Source: Lingula anatina
Taxonomy: Eukaryota > Brachiopoda > Lingulata > Lingulida > Lingulidae
Direction of reading: 5' to 3'
DNA: 51,290 bases
NCBI RefSeq assembly: GCF_001039355.2
Contig: NW_019773618.1
Location: 21,335 to 72,624, forward strand
Under the pieces are notes generated by a model, which was given only the letters and a program-made list of their open reading frames with translations, did not search any database and was not told the DNA's origin. Position numbers and translations under genes: made by a program. Below, piece after piece: positions 23,501 to 34,109 of the stretch (the stretch's first letter is position 1; each line of letters begins with the position of its first letter).

Positions 23501-26500
23501 TGTTGTCCACCAAAATCCCACACAGAAAGTTCCACTTCCTCTCCATGTTCGATGATCTGTGTTTTCGTACCCCTAAACAATTTTTTAATGATATTTGTTT
23601 TCCTTCCTCTGAACAATTTCTTAATGAATGATTTACTGGCTGCTTGTGGGGATGTCATTTTGTTCTTTTGGTCTAAATGTTCAGAAACAGCATCGAACAA
23701 CGGATCTGAAAGATTGTATATCTCAATTATTCTGTCCACGGTTTCATCGTATTATACATTCTTTTTGAAACAGTTTAAATCAGTGTTTAACAGTGATAAT
23801 TTAAATGTATCAGTTATATTCTGTAGAAGTAAATTTAATCATGGTAATGCACACACATACGTAGCCACACATATGTAATATTCTGCTTTACATATGTAGC
23901 TCCTTGTATGAATATCATGAATAACAGGTTTATTTTCATAATGTATTTAAAGACATTTAACTTCAAATATAAATGTTCACTGATAATGTATTACATTTTT
24001 CTCCTTTTAAGTTATGTTTCACATATCCCGTAAGTTCCCATTTGAAATACTAAGGCCTTTCGTCGATTTGAAAAAGGTCAATCGCAGTAACTGAACGTTT
24101 TCATTAAAGCAATAATAACTCTTCCTTTTAGATTCAAAATTCCGCAAGAAATACATTGTAAACAACGCATGGAAATATATTCTATTGCTTTTTACCACTA
24201 AAACGGCCGTTATTGTAGTAAAACTAAAATCTGTGCTTGTCAATAGGGCTTTCGATGCCTTTCTTCCCGGTCGTTAAGGCATCCGTTGCCAATGACGTTG
24301 GGATGTCACGCGGATTCTCGCGTTCATTCGAGACCAAAATAACTTCTGGCGCGAAAAGCCTGATGCAATACGCAGACGTAAGTTGCGAGTTTTTGTACAG
24401 TGCGTTTGATAACGAAAAGCTCAGAATAGCACACATTGTAGATATAAATGCATTTTGAGCAATAAGACGAATATATCTTATGAATCTTATATTATTGTTA
24501 TGTAGTGTTGTTGTTGTCTGCTTTTCCCGCGGTTTTAAGTAGGTCACCAGAAACTATCGCTCGATATCGCGTGACTATGCAATGTCAGAGTGGGCTCCGT
24601 CAGTTAAAATCTCTTAAGAGATTTTAACAAAAAACCAAACGTTTAGGGAAAAAACCTGGACTAACTTTGAATGCAGGAATGGGGTCGCAGACCATTGGTA
24701 AGTACGGATAAAATTGCCGTTTACTCCAGGAAAATCCCATTTTTGGCCAAAATGAAGAGTTATTATGACTTAAACATTTCAACATTACAGCTCGGAGTCT
24801 TTCTTTTGTGTAACGAGAATCGGTGTATAATAATTGTTACCTCCTGAAATTCTGGCCTTTGGTGAGATTGTGCCTGCATGCGCCTCATCATCGTCCACGT
24901 CCTTACTATCTCTGTCGTCATCATCATCATCACTCGTAGAAATATCGCCGTGCGATCTGTGCCTTATACGTGGTAAAAAATTCATAGCATTCACCTCCAG
25001 TCCCTCTTGTTCCTCGTACAAAAAGCTCACTAATTGGATAAAAAGATATTTGTATACCAGTCCATCGATATAGATATGAGCAACAGTAATATTCCAGATT
25101 AATTTTTCGAAAATCTTTTAAATCTTAACACATGTTTATTGTCGATTACGTCGAGCAAATTTGCTTTTCAATCGTCACATGTTTTGGTAAAAAAGTTAAA
25201 TATTTTAGTATGTCTTCACTTTTAGCTTCCATTTTGTTGTCGTCAGGAATTGATTTAAGATCTGCTAAAATACTATGCATAACCTTTGTTGGCATCTTCT
25301 TACCTGGCATCTTGTTTGAAGCTAATATCTGTTCGGCAAATAGCTTTACACGCCTTTCTTCCTGTCCTTTTTCTGGAATGGAGGCATAAAACCACCTTCG
25401 ATTATCATGTACAGAGTTTGAAGAGAGATCATCTGCATCAAAACAGCTGCATCTAGATACACATTTATCATATCTATAAAAATGAATGCTGAGTAAATTG
25501 TTTGTGCGCGAATCAGGAGCCTGCGTTATTCTAAACTAGGACATATAAAATCATTTCGTATGTCCTAGTTTACGATTAATTAAACAATGAATATCCAAAC
25601 AAAAGTTGTTGATTATCATCAAAATGGGGTTTGTAACACAATATTGTCACAAACATACATTCACACAGAGAACAAGAGTGAGAGAGAGAAAGAGAGAGAT
25701 GCACATGTACACCCACACATAATCACAGACCCCCATAGGTACACATGCACGAACACACACGCAGAATATCCTTTTTAGCATTATACTGTTGTAAAGTAAA
25801 TTACTTACACTTTCACTAATTGCAGATAATAATTTAAACGGAATCAAATGAGTGAAAGGATAGGGAGTTATTGAGTGAAAGTCAAAAAGTATTTAAGAGT
25901 CAACGTAGAAAATGTTTTCGTGGTAGAAAAAAGTGGCACTTGGCAAAGTCACATATAATTCGGTTTGATCGGTTAATTTCCAAATAATTGGCAATTGTCT
26001 GACAGGTGTAAAACACGTGAAACCTATTGATGTATATGTTCCAAGCAATTCAAATAATATTTTAAATATAAAAAAATGAAAACAAGCCTCTTAGAAATTA
26101 CCTTATAAGGAAATGTTACGTGATGGTTTGCAACATGAGAGTGAAAAATTCCTTGTAATCACGCAAAGACAATGGAGAGAACACACTTAAATGCATGAAA
26201 CGTATGGAAAAATAGAGTAAAATGCACATTTGTGAAATTGTATGTAAAATCGGTGAATAAACGTTCGAAACTTCAGACCGTCGCTCTTCCTTCACTATAA
26301 CAATATTGTGTCTCATTCGCTATCGCTTTATCGAGGTTTGGAAAATAAATTTCATCGTCTATTTGATCAAAAGTTCAGCAAAGAGGCAAACTATCAATAT
26401 TTGCTACATTTAATGCCATTATCGACCAATAATTTCATACTCAATTGTGTCATCACTATAACTTAAAATACTTTTACCTGACATTTTTCTCCAGTCAACT

Positions 26501-26719
26501 GCAACATCTCTGTGGATGGCACACTCGCCCAGACTAACATTTACACCGTTTGTCGTCTTATCTCTCTTGGAGTGGTATGGCAAACCCAGTAACCGGCGAC
26601 AAAGGTAGGTCTTACCAACACCAAACATGCCCACAGTCATCAGTCGTATTTGATGGACCTTTCTTTTGCCTTCTTCACATGCACGGGAAAACCATTTTTC
26701 TCGTATGTATTGAACTGTG

Positions 26720-26751
<32 letters not shown>

Positions 26752-27892
26752 AGTAGGGGTTAGGCCTCCATATATTAGGCCAGTTAGGCCATGCTGTAGT
26801 AATGGCGTAGGTTTCTTAAAGTCACTATAGATGTGTTTCAGCGCATATATAGTTTTTATAAAATGTGCTAAAATTATTGTTCTACACTGAAACTGCAAAA
26901 TAATATCATGCTCATGTCATAAACAAGTTAAGTGACTTAACTTCCCATTTGTGGACAAATGCTAAACAAAACATTAACATCCACAAAATAGATTAAGAAG
27001 AAACTATTATACTACATGTAATAGTAAAAAATATCTGTGGTGTCAGAAAAATTAAAACATTGACCACGTATGTATTGTGGATTTTAAAAATAACGTCCTT
27101 TATCTGCAGTACTGACTCTGCGAGAAAATAATTCAAGTGTAAATTCCACATGAAACACAACTTGCTTCCCTGATAAATTGTTAGATTTGCATCAAAATAT
27201 GATATGAATATTAAAGTAACATTAAAATTCTCACCGATATCGGGATACATTTCAGTTGTAACCAGCGTTAATATTCCAAAATCATTTGCTATAATATGGA
27301 CTGGATCCAATTTATTAGGCAATGGTTGGACACTTGCTTCATCGTCCATCACATGATAGATGTATCCCAGAATTGTGTCTCCAGACCTGACAATTCCACC
27401 TAAATCGTGCTTTGTGAAAATTGCCGGTGGTTCACATTTCACCTTGTCCCATTTGATCCGTCCATGTGTCACACCACTACATGTGGTAATCTCAACTTCT
27501 CTACCATGCATGTACAAAACCTGTTGTCTATCAGCAATCTGATCCACTCCGTCTACACACATTTGCGTTCCAATAATTTGTAGAAAAGTTTCTGAAAGAT
27601 CGATTAAAGTTACGTCTAAAGCTTCAAAAAACCTATGCACATTCCCGATACATATGGGCCGCCCATTATGTCCCATATAACAAGGTTGTCCTAAGATCCA
27701 GTCACTCCTTGTCAGACCGTAGACCTTCTTGACCCCATTCTTACTACTGGAAATATCATACAACGCCATGCAACACCCAAGTGTTCTGTAGTCATCGGGA
27801 CCACCAACTTGTCTACCAAAACTGCCTCGGTGACTTTTTGTCCATACTTTACCACACACATACACACTTTCCATATCGACCATAAGCTGGTC
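20543..27892 (-). CDS. Protease-like / Roc-COR GTPase / HEPN multidomain protein
   Basis: Six coding exons by splice phase, in transcript order: 27892-27235, 26714-26478, 23705-23343, 23135-22999, 22859-21603 and 21382-20543. They total 3492 nt, an exact frame of about 1160 residues from the first in-frame ATG at 27883. A further upstream exon is possible. Exon 1 looks like a degenerate trypsin-fold domain. Exon 2 has the Roc P-loop GMFGVGKT, exon 3 the switch II motif WDFGGQ and exon 4 the G4-like THRDK. Exon 5 (419 codons) reads as a COR dimerisation domain. Exon 6 has a Gln/Ser-rich linker and a DZIP3-type HEPN domain with ECRNTISHG, the R-x4-H RNase motif (Arg codon at 20780-20782, His codon at 20765-20767). 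Roc-COR proteins are GTP-switch dimers and HEPN domains often cleave or bind RNA. A GTP-controlled immune or stress effector is inferred. There is no signal peptide or membrane segment, so it is probably cytosolic. Confidence 0.82.
24603..24628. repeat. Perfect 26-bp palindrome
   Basis: GTTAAAATCTCTT followed directly by its exact reverse complement, with no spacer. It lies in the large intron of the Roc-COR-HEPN gene, about 20 bp before the second copy of the dispersed repeat also seen near 18.75 kb. Confidence 0.95.
24650..24785. repeat. Dispersed repeat fragment, copy 2
   Basis: Shares CTGGACTAACTTTGAATG, GGTAAGTA and AAAATTGCCGTTTAC with 18745-18890 in the same order. It lies in the intron between Roc exons 2 and 3. 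Confidence 0.6.
24785..25520 (-). CDS. Unrecognised two-exon open frame nested in an intron
   Basis: I do not recognise this gene. Exon 25520-25304 (217 nt) follows an ACGCAG acceptor, reads through VHDNRRWFYASIPEKG and EERRVKLFAEQILAS, and ends at the consensus donor CAG|GTAAGA in phase 1. An acceptor CCAATTAG at 25030 opens 25029-24785 in the matching phase, which reads SFLYEEQEGLEVNAMNFLP, an Asp-rich stretch (DDDDDD) and a stop codon. Without the splice, the first frame stays open to a stop near 25132 and still looks coding-like, so alternative ends are possible. It lies wholly inside the 2.8-kb intron of the host gene and on the same strand. It could be a 3' fragment of a gene, a transposon passenger or chance. 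Confidence 0.35.
25532..25572. repeat. Perfect 14-bp inverted repeat (hairpin)
   Basis: Arms TAAACTAGGACATA and TATGTCCTAGTTTA flank a 13-nt loop. It lies just upstream (minus strand) of the nested open frame. It could be a transposon scar or a structured RNA element. Confidence 0.9.
26719..26749. repeat. A homopolymer next to a splice acceptor
   Basis: About 29 consecutive A on the plus strand. On the gene strand this is a T tract running directly into CACAG|, the acceptor of the P-loop exon at 26714. Confidence 0.9.
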
Positions 27893-28365
27893 CTGGAAAG
27901 AAAGATAATTATACATGTATTTGAAAAATATATTTGTATGTATTTTAGGCAATTTAACAAAATGAAGCGAAATTTTAACGATAAAATGACTATATTGTCT
28001 GTATATATATATGCATGTGTTCTTTAAACGTCTATCACTATCAGTGTTCGTGTATTTAATTTACGCACCGTTTCATAAATGGACGTGCATTTTAGAATAG
28101 TTGTGCGTCCCTGGAAAAGAATATTATTTTTTAGTTAAGAAGGCCTAATAAATGACAAATCGATGCTGTGAAAAATTGGGCACGTTAGTCTGCGTGTTTT
28201 CTGACATAACGAACCAACTTACAGTAACTTTGACACTCCAAAAGTAGACCTCGCTTTCGGTTCGCTTTAGAGAAATCCGACGCCACTGAGTCGAGGTTGA
28301 TCGATATGCATTAGATATTTTAGTCACGTGGTTTATGCAACCATGGCCGCGGAAAAGAGTGGTCC
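27893..28365. other. Region upstream of the Roc-COR-HEPN gene
   Basis: AT-rich, with a TATATATATATG stretch near 28004. An additional 5' exon or the promoter could be here, but no open frame with an ATG and a phase-0 donor could be singled out. CACGTG-type motifs occur near 28325 and 28365. Confidence 0.4.
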
Positions 28366-29755
28366 ACGTGGGACGAAGAAAATCAGATCCTTTATTCCTG
28401 CATGGATGAATTAGTTCAAGTGGCTAACTTTAAAAAGCAGAAAAATGGTATGTGCCGTCTGCCGGGCAGGTTAATACAAAAATACTTTTACAATTGGCTG
28501 TTTGGATTTTCAACGCAGTAGTCTTACGAGGCACGAAGCCTCATCGCAACAAAGGTATTCCGTGCAGCAGCAAGTTGCCGCTGTAGCATTCAAAACGGCA
28601 TTATCTTATATGGAAAAACAACGACTAATAACTTAAGCATCCAACTCAGGGCCGTTTACTGAATGACCAGGGAAGATTTGCCCATAAGCAAAATCGACTC
28701 ACTAATGGAGCTACAAGAATGTAACGGAATGAAGATTGGGCCAGAAAAAGTAAGAAAAAGAAATTTTAGCTTGCACCCTTTACATGCCCTCTTACCTATT
28801 TCATGCCTCACTTAATTAAGCTGTCCAAGTGTTTTCAAGAAGTAGCTTTGGATTTGGACAGGGTATGTATGAGCAGAATTCAACTTGAGAAAATATAGGC
28901 CTATTTATTTTGATATTCTTTTAGCTTATTTAAACTGGTTGTTACTGTGCCTGATACTTTAATAATGAAAAAAAATCGTGCTGTTTAAAGGTAAAAGCAA
29001 GATCGTTAATTCGTACTTTAATCTTTCATATGTGGAATTATAATCCTTTCAATTTTCCAATGTGATGACCATGCTTAGTCTCACCAAAAAAATTCAAGAA
29101 TACCTGACAAACCGATCACTTCTGCCAAACTTCAATGAGTTTTGTTAGCTCCCAACTAATAATGATGACACCATTACTTGGTGTGGTGTTCAGATAAAAA
29201 GAACGACTGCTGTTATCTAAGAAAATTTAGATGCATTGTGTATGTAAGAAGATGAACAAGTCCTTAAAGTGTACATTAATTTATTTCCATATGTTTGTGG
29301 ATTAAAACAAAGCAAGTATAGCTGGTTAATAATATTTGACATGCTTTATGCATAAGAAGGGGAGTTTTCAAGATAAAGTACTTAGCATGTTTTGTTGTGT
29401 TTCTGATATGGCTATTTTGGATGCCTTTAACAAAATATAAAATCACAATAAGATCATTGCTGTGCAGCAACAAGATCTTGTACAATATGGCCATGCAGAT
29501 CTCACCCAAGTTAATCAGCACCTGAATGTCGGAGAGCGACTTCTTGATGCAGACTGTGATAGGAGAGACTTTGCATGTGCAAGTTATTTTGCATGAGGCA
29601 GTTTGGTTCACTGAACGAGTTTGCTTTGAAGTTACTAAAAAGAGGGCACAAGGATGATTTTCCCGACTATACTTTATGATGGAATATTTTAAAGTTGTAC
29701 CTCTCAACAGCGCATCATGTGAAAGAGGATTTAGTTCGTACAGGTATGTGTGTAA
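28366..29755 (+). pseudogene. Decayed hAT-like transposase gene (zinc-finger/DUF4371 type)
   Basis: Plus-strand fragments in shifting frames follow the order of a hAT-type transposase. An N-terminal zinc-finger-like part has RSFIPAWMN, then MVCAVC, then GCLDFQRSSLTRHEASSQQ, with two in-frame stops. A middle piece reads TREDLPISKIDSLMELQE. A C-terminal piece, VVPLNSASCERGFSS, matches the hAT dimerisation motif (usually STASCERGFS). Stops and frameshifts throughout make it non-functional. Related ZNF862-like genes are domesticated or mobile hAT copies. Terminal repeats for this copy were not identified. Confidence 0.72.
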
Positions 29756-29759
29756 AATA

Positions 29760-30804
29760 GAAAGCTTTCGCACCTGCACGTTTAGGCGACCGACTACATT
29801 TAGCTATCCGTAACCGTAAAATGACCGACGTTTATTATTTCGTGATTTCGCAGAAATACCCGGTTAGCCTTTACGGATAGTCGAATTGTACAGTAGGCTA
29901 ATACATGTTCCTCATGCTGTAAAGCCTCGGTCACAACCGGACGCACGAATTTCAGAATCGTACGTCCCCTGCGATTTTTGGGTGTTGCGGAGGCCGTGGA
30001 GGTCGTAGAGGTAGAGGAAAGTCTGCCTTGCGAGTCGCAAGGGCCGCATGAGATGTCCTGTCAGGCAGGGACGCTAATTGCAAGGAGCGATGGTCGTGGA
30101 AATTGTACCCCTTTTTGGAGTTTGTCTTGCTTTCTGTGTACGTGGCACACACTCACCACTTACGAAAAGAATGCAACGCGCGGCGAAAGTAGTACCCTTT
30201 TGCCTCAGTTTTGCTTCACACTTGCCTCACACGTTTGTGATGACGTAATGACGGCGTACGTCAGTTTTGCTTCCTGTTCTCCTCTTCTTTCTTCTTCCTC
30301 CTCCCTTTTTTCTGCTATGTAAGCTTCTTTCTCTTGCCTTTTGGAGGCATATTAGAAACTAAATTGGGCAAAAATTTGAAAATTTTGAAAATTGTTTTAC
30401 ACTTCATTCATGTTCATTGAAAAGACACGAGCGTTCGTTGTGAGCACGCCTTTTATACACCAGGCGTGTGGGTGACGCATTCCCGGTGTGTAAAAAATGC
30501 CTTTTTTACGGGTATAACCTATATTTCAATAGTAACAAAAACATAGACACAAATAACAGAGATAACATGTTTCACATATATTGCAAAAATAAAATGTCCA
30601 ATATGATTTTAGCAGAGAAACTATCAATTTTGAAAGGCTTGATTTCATAAAATTATGCTGATTTGTCAAACCGTTTTTCATTGACGGGTAACAATCTAGC
30701 TGCGGATAATGTTCTCTCTAACCGTATGTGTACACGTCACTAGACAGCAAAATGTGATGGCCTAAACGTAGTCGTTCGCCTAAACGTACAGGTGCGAAAG
30801 CTCT
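29760..30804. mobile_element. TIR element inserted at the end of the hAT relic
   Basis: The left arm at 29760-29797 (GAAAGCTTTCGCACCTGCAC, then TTTAGGCGACCGACTAC) is matched as an inverted repeat at 30768-30804. AAATA flanks both ends, a possible 5-bp target duplication, although the context is AT-rich. The interior has G-rich sequence at 29980-30060 and no recognisable protein. It is a non-autonomous, MITE-like element of about 1.05 kb. Confidence 0.65.
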
Positions 30805-31005
30805 CAAATAAAGTTAGTTTCTACGTTGCTTTAAACCATGAAATTCTATGCTGCTTGCACATAATCAAATTCAGAAAATTTACAGAAATTCTGAGAAGCT
30901 CATTTAATCTTTCTTCTCCAAAACGATTTCTCCTTTGAGATTTTACAATGATAATATGAAAGGATTATTTGAGGAGATGGATTATAGTCACTGACCTTCT
31001 TAGGT

Positions 31006-31673
31006 CACCCTGAGCTTCAGAGATAACTTGACACTAACCTCTTCACAATAGCCTTCTTCATCGTGTCAAGTTACCTCTGACGAAAATAGTTTGACCTAGT
31101 TTATATAAGCCAATCGAATTCAAGTTTCAAAATTTTTCACCAAAGTTTGGTGAAAACGCTGATTGGTTGACCGTCAATCGGTAATCCTCGGCTGATTCCG
31201 CAAGCTCCATACTAACAACAAAGTTATTGTCGAGAGCAGAGACATCCGAGTGGTGCCGAGTGCATAACCGTACACAAAGAAAGCATGGCGTCTTCTACGA
31301 GTGACTACGTGAAATAATTTGTTAAGTTATCTCTTGATTCTTTGCAAAATATGAGTATATCGGAATTGAAACCAGAGCAGTTTGAGGCCCTGCATCATTA
31401 TCTACTGAGGGATGATGTATTTTGCGTGCTGCCCACAGGTTACGGCAAGTCCCTGATATTGAGCCTTATCTCTGATTGGTCCGGATTTGAACAAAGCGCG
31501 CTTTGACTCGTTCGCGTTCATTGGCTAGATCGTTCAATGAGTCATTGAGTGCGGGCTTTAAATTTGATTGGCGGGCGGCGGGGGCAATCGAATGTGGTCA
31601 GAGGTAACTTTACACGATGAAGATAGGCTATTGTGAAGAGGTTAGTGTCAAGTTATCTCTGAAGCTCAGGGTG
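31006..31673. mobile_element. 668-bp TIR transposon with exact 8-bp target duplication
   Basis: TIRs of about 75 bp start CACCCTGAGCTTCAGAGATA and are nearly identical at the two ends. The element is flanked by TCTTAGGT at 30998-31005 and 31674-31681, an exact 8-bp target site duplication. An 8-bp duplication is typical of hAT, P and Zisupton-like transposons. The interior carries a helicase fragment. Near-identical TIRs and intact duplications point to a recent insertion. Confidence 0.9.
31285..31506 (+). pseudogene. Fragment of a RecQ-like SF2 helicase inside the TIR element
   Basis: One frame from an ATG at 31285, with a single internal stop after ten codons. It reads ELKPEQFEALHHYLL followed by VFCVLPTGYGKSLI. 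This is the Q-motif region and Walker A (motif I) of a RecQ-type helicase. It ends at a stop at 31504 before motif II, so at most the first 70 residues are present. It is either a deletion derivative of a helicase-encoding autonomous element or a captured host exon. Confidence 0.75.
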
Positions 31674-31689
31674 TCTTAGGTTCACTGAG

Positions 31690-34100
31690 CCTAACATTTT
31701 TCTAACTTACAGACCATGAGCCCGTTGAATAACTTATTTACCTACTGGTACCCCCCACCCAATAAATCAACATTTGACTATGCCAAACTTCCCTTTGAGG
31801 TAGACTGTACCATGAAATAATCGAACCAAGTTATGAAAATGAAAGCTGTTTTGTCATGAGTTTGAAAAAAAAAATTATTACCGTTATCGTATTTGGGAAC
31901 AACACATATTGCACGTTTTGCTCACTGGCAAAGGCAGGAAAAGTTATTTACAGAAACAAAAGATACAAATAAAAAAATAGGGAGAACCCATTTTTAAAGC
32001 ACTCCACTTTTTCCAAAGGACCCTATTTTTCAAGTCAATTCAAATGGGACTTAACTTATTAACCGCCCAGCGCAAACACTGGACTATCTTGTTTTTGTGA
32101 TAATAAGAAGAACGACATGGGTATGCGCATACCAGGTTTGGTACCCAAGCTTCCCAGAAATTAAAGCCAAAATTAGAGTCCGATCAGATATTAATTAAAT
32201 CACATGTGAAATATCCGGACATTTTGAGACCGTGATGTTTGTTGCCGGATGTCAAAAGTAACTAGTAGTTTATGCTATATTACGTTAATAATGGAACACA
32301 GATGCTTATGCATGTATTCAACTAGATTTATGCAAAATACATGTCAAATAAGATAATATACAATATGCATATTTATTTTTTAAGGAAAAAAATATACTGT
32401 ATATTTCTCATTTTTCCACTCACGACAATATTCAATACAGGACTGACAGCAGAAATGTTACTTCAACTTAACCTAATATTCCACTGAGTTAATCACAGTC
32501 AATTTAGAGAACCTTTTATTTGGGACGGCAAAGCAAAAGATTTGAAAGCTGGGTTTTTGAACCCAGTTCAAGGCCTTAAAAATTCCAAAGGGTATCGAAT
32601 AATAATATGTCACAAAATGAGTAACTCCAACTATTTGCTAAAATATAAATGTAACCGGGATGGGGGAAGAATTGATGAAAGGGTATAGGTTTAAGGATAA
32701 ATTACTAAATCATATTTATGTAGCCAAATGTTCACAAGCACCTCGAAGCTCTGTTTGTGCTCCAAATTAAGTCACATAAGTCCATATGTCTGAAAATTGT
32801 CATTTATTAATGACGAAAACTAATCAGATACAAAGTTACAAAACTGGGGAGATAATCAAACATCCCCCTAACTATATAAGTGCCGTAATTTAAAAATAAT
32901 AAAGTATGTTAATGAGTGTAACCAGGATTAATAAAAAAAAATATGAGAAATCACAATAGCTATACGAGCAAAAAGTTGGCGCAAATGAAAATAAAAGGCC
33001 ATATGATGTGCGAGAAGCTCACATCCCCGCTAACCAAGCGTGCTTTTGCGGTCTGGCTTAGGTCCTATAGTGTTATAGTGTATGAAGATAAATTGAGCCA
33101 TTTGCTATCACTATTATATCATCTGTAAACCTGAGGTGGTTGACCATGAAGCCGTCTATCCGGTATGTTTATGCCTTTGTCCTGCTAATCTCTACTCTTT
33201 AATATGCTTCCAATGCTGCTGTGAACAATTTAGAATAAATTTTATCTCTTCGAACACCCTTTTTGATCTCGATTTCCTTTGGCAGTATGTGTAGTTTTAC
33301 TGTCACAGAGCTACATTCGTGTATAATCTTGTATATGGCCCATACCACATCTCATTTGGGTCTTTGCATTCTTAACAGCATAATGAGCATGTTAATTTAC
33401 AGGTGAGCTGCCAGTTTGTTGGTATGGCATGTGTACTTAAATAGAGGATGTCATAAATCAAGGCATATTTTATGATACGTACACGTGTGGCAAATGAAAT
33501 ATATTTTAAACATAAAATGATAATTCTAAAATAATGTTACACTAGCATAAAACCAATATATTCATCATTGCGGATGGTCTTCACACGTGTTGTGTTGTCG
33601 GTGTGGGATTAAACCGTAACTCACCAAGTTGGTTCATTGCGGGTTGAGAGTGAGTGCCTAATGCCTGTTTGCCCAAGCATCAGGACTATGTGGTAGGTAG
33701 CACGTAGGAGGTTACATTTTACGCCCTGTCACGAGCTATATGCTGCCACAGTAAACCCTATCTTTCGGGTGATAAATTATGTTTTCATTGGGTAGACGCA
33801 ACGGTTTCCATGCGGTATAGATAAAAATATCTGAGGTAAGTTTAAGGTCAGACAGTCTTAAGGGAAGAAAATGGGCAATGTCAAGTGTATTTTCCCCCTA
33901 TTCTCTAGATAAGAAAAGGGTGCAGAACAATTATTTCCTCAATGTTACGGGTTGATTTAGTGCTTTAAACGACTTATCAATTTGTCTTTACTAACTAAAT
34001 AAACACGAGTATATGACACTAGACCTACAGCATCTTTTTAAAATTCTCTGTAAACATGCCCTCAAGCTGGGCCAATGTTTCTACTAGCAAACCGTCCAGC
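31690..34100. other. Gene-free region
   Basis: AT-rich, with no recognisable protein, RNA or terminal-repeat structure. The short plus frame at 32943-33128 has no family resemblance. Confidence 0.5.
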
Positions 34101-34109
34101 CGTCATTTG

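Noticed and set aside
29276-29779. 167-codon minus-strand open frame
   Set aside because: It is antisense to the hAT relic, whose plus-strand fragments are recognisable. The minus frame has no family resemblance.
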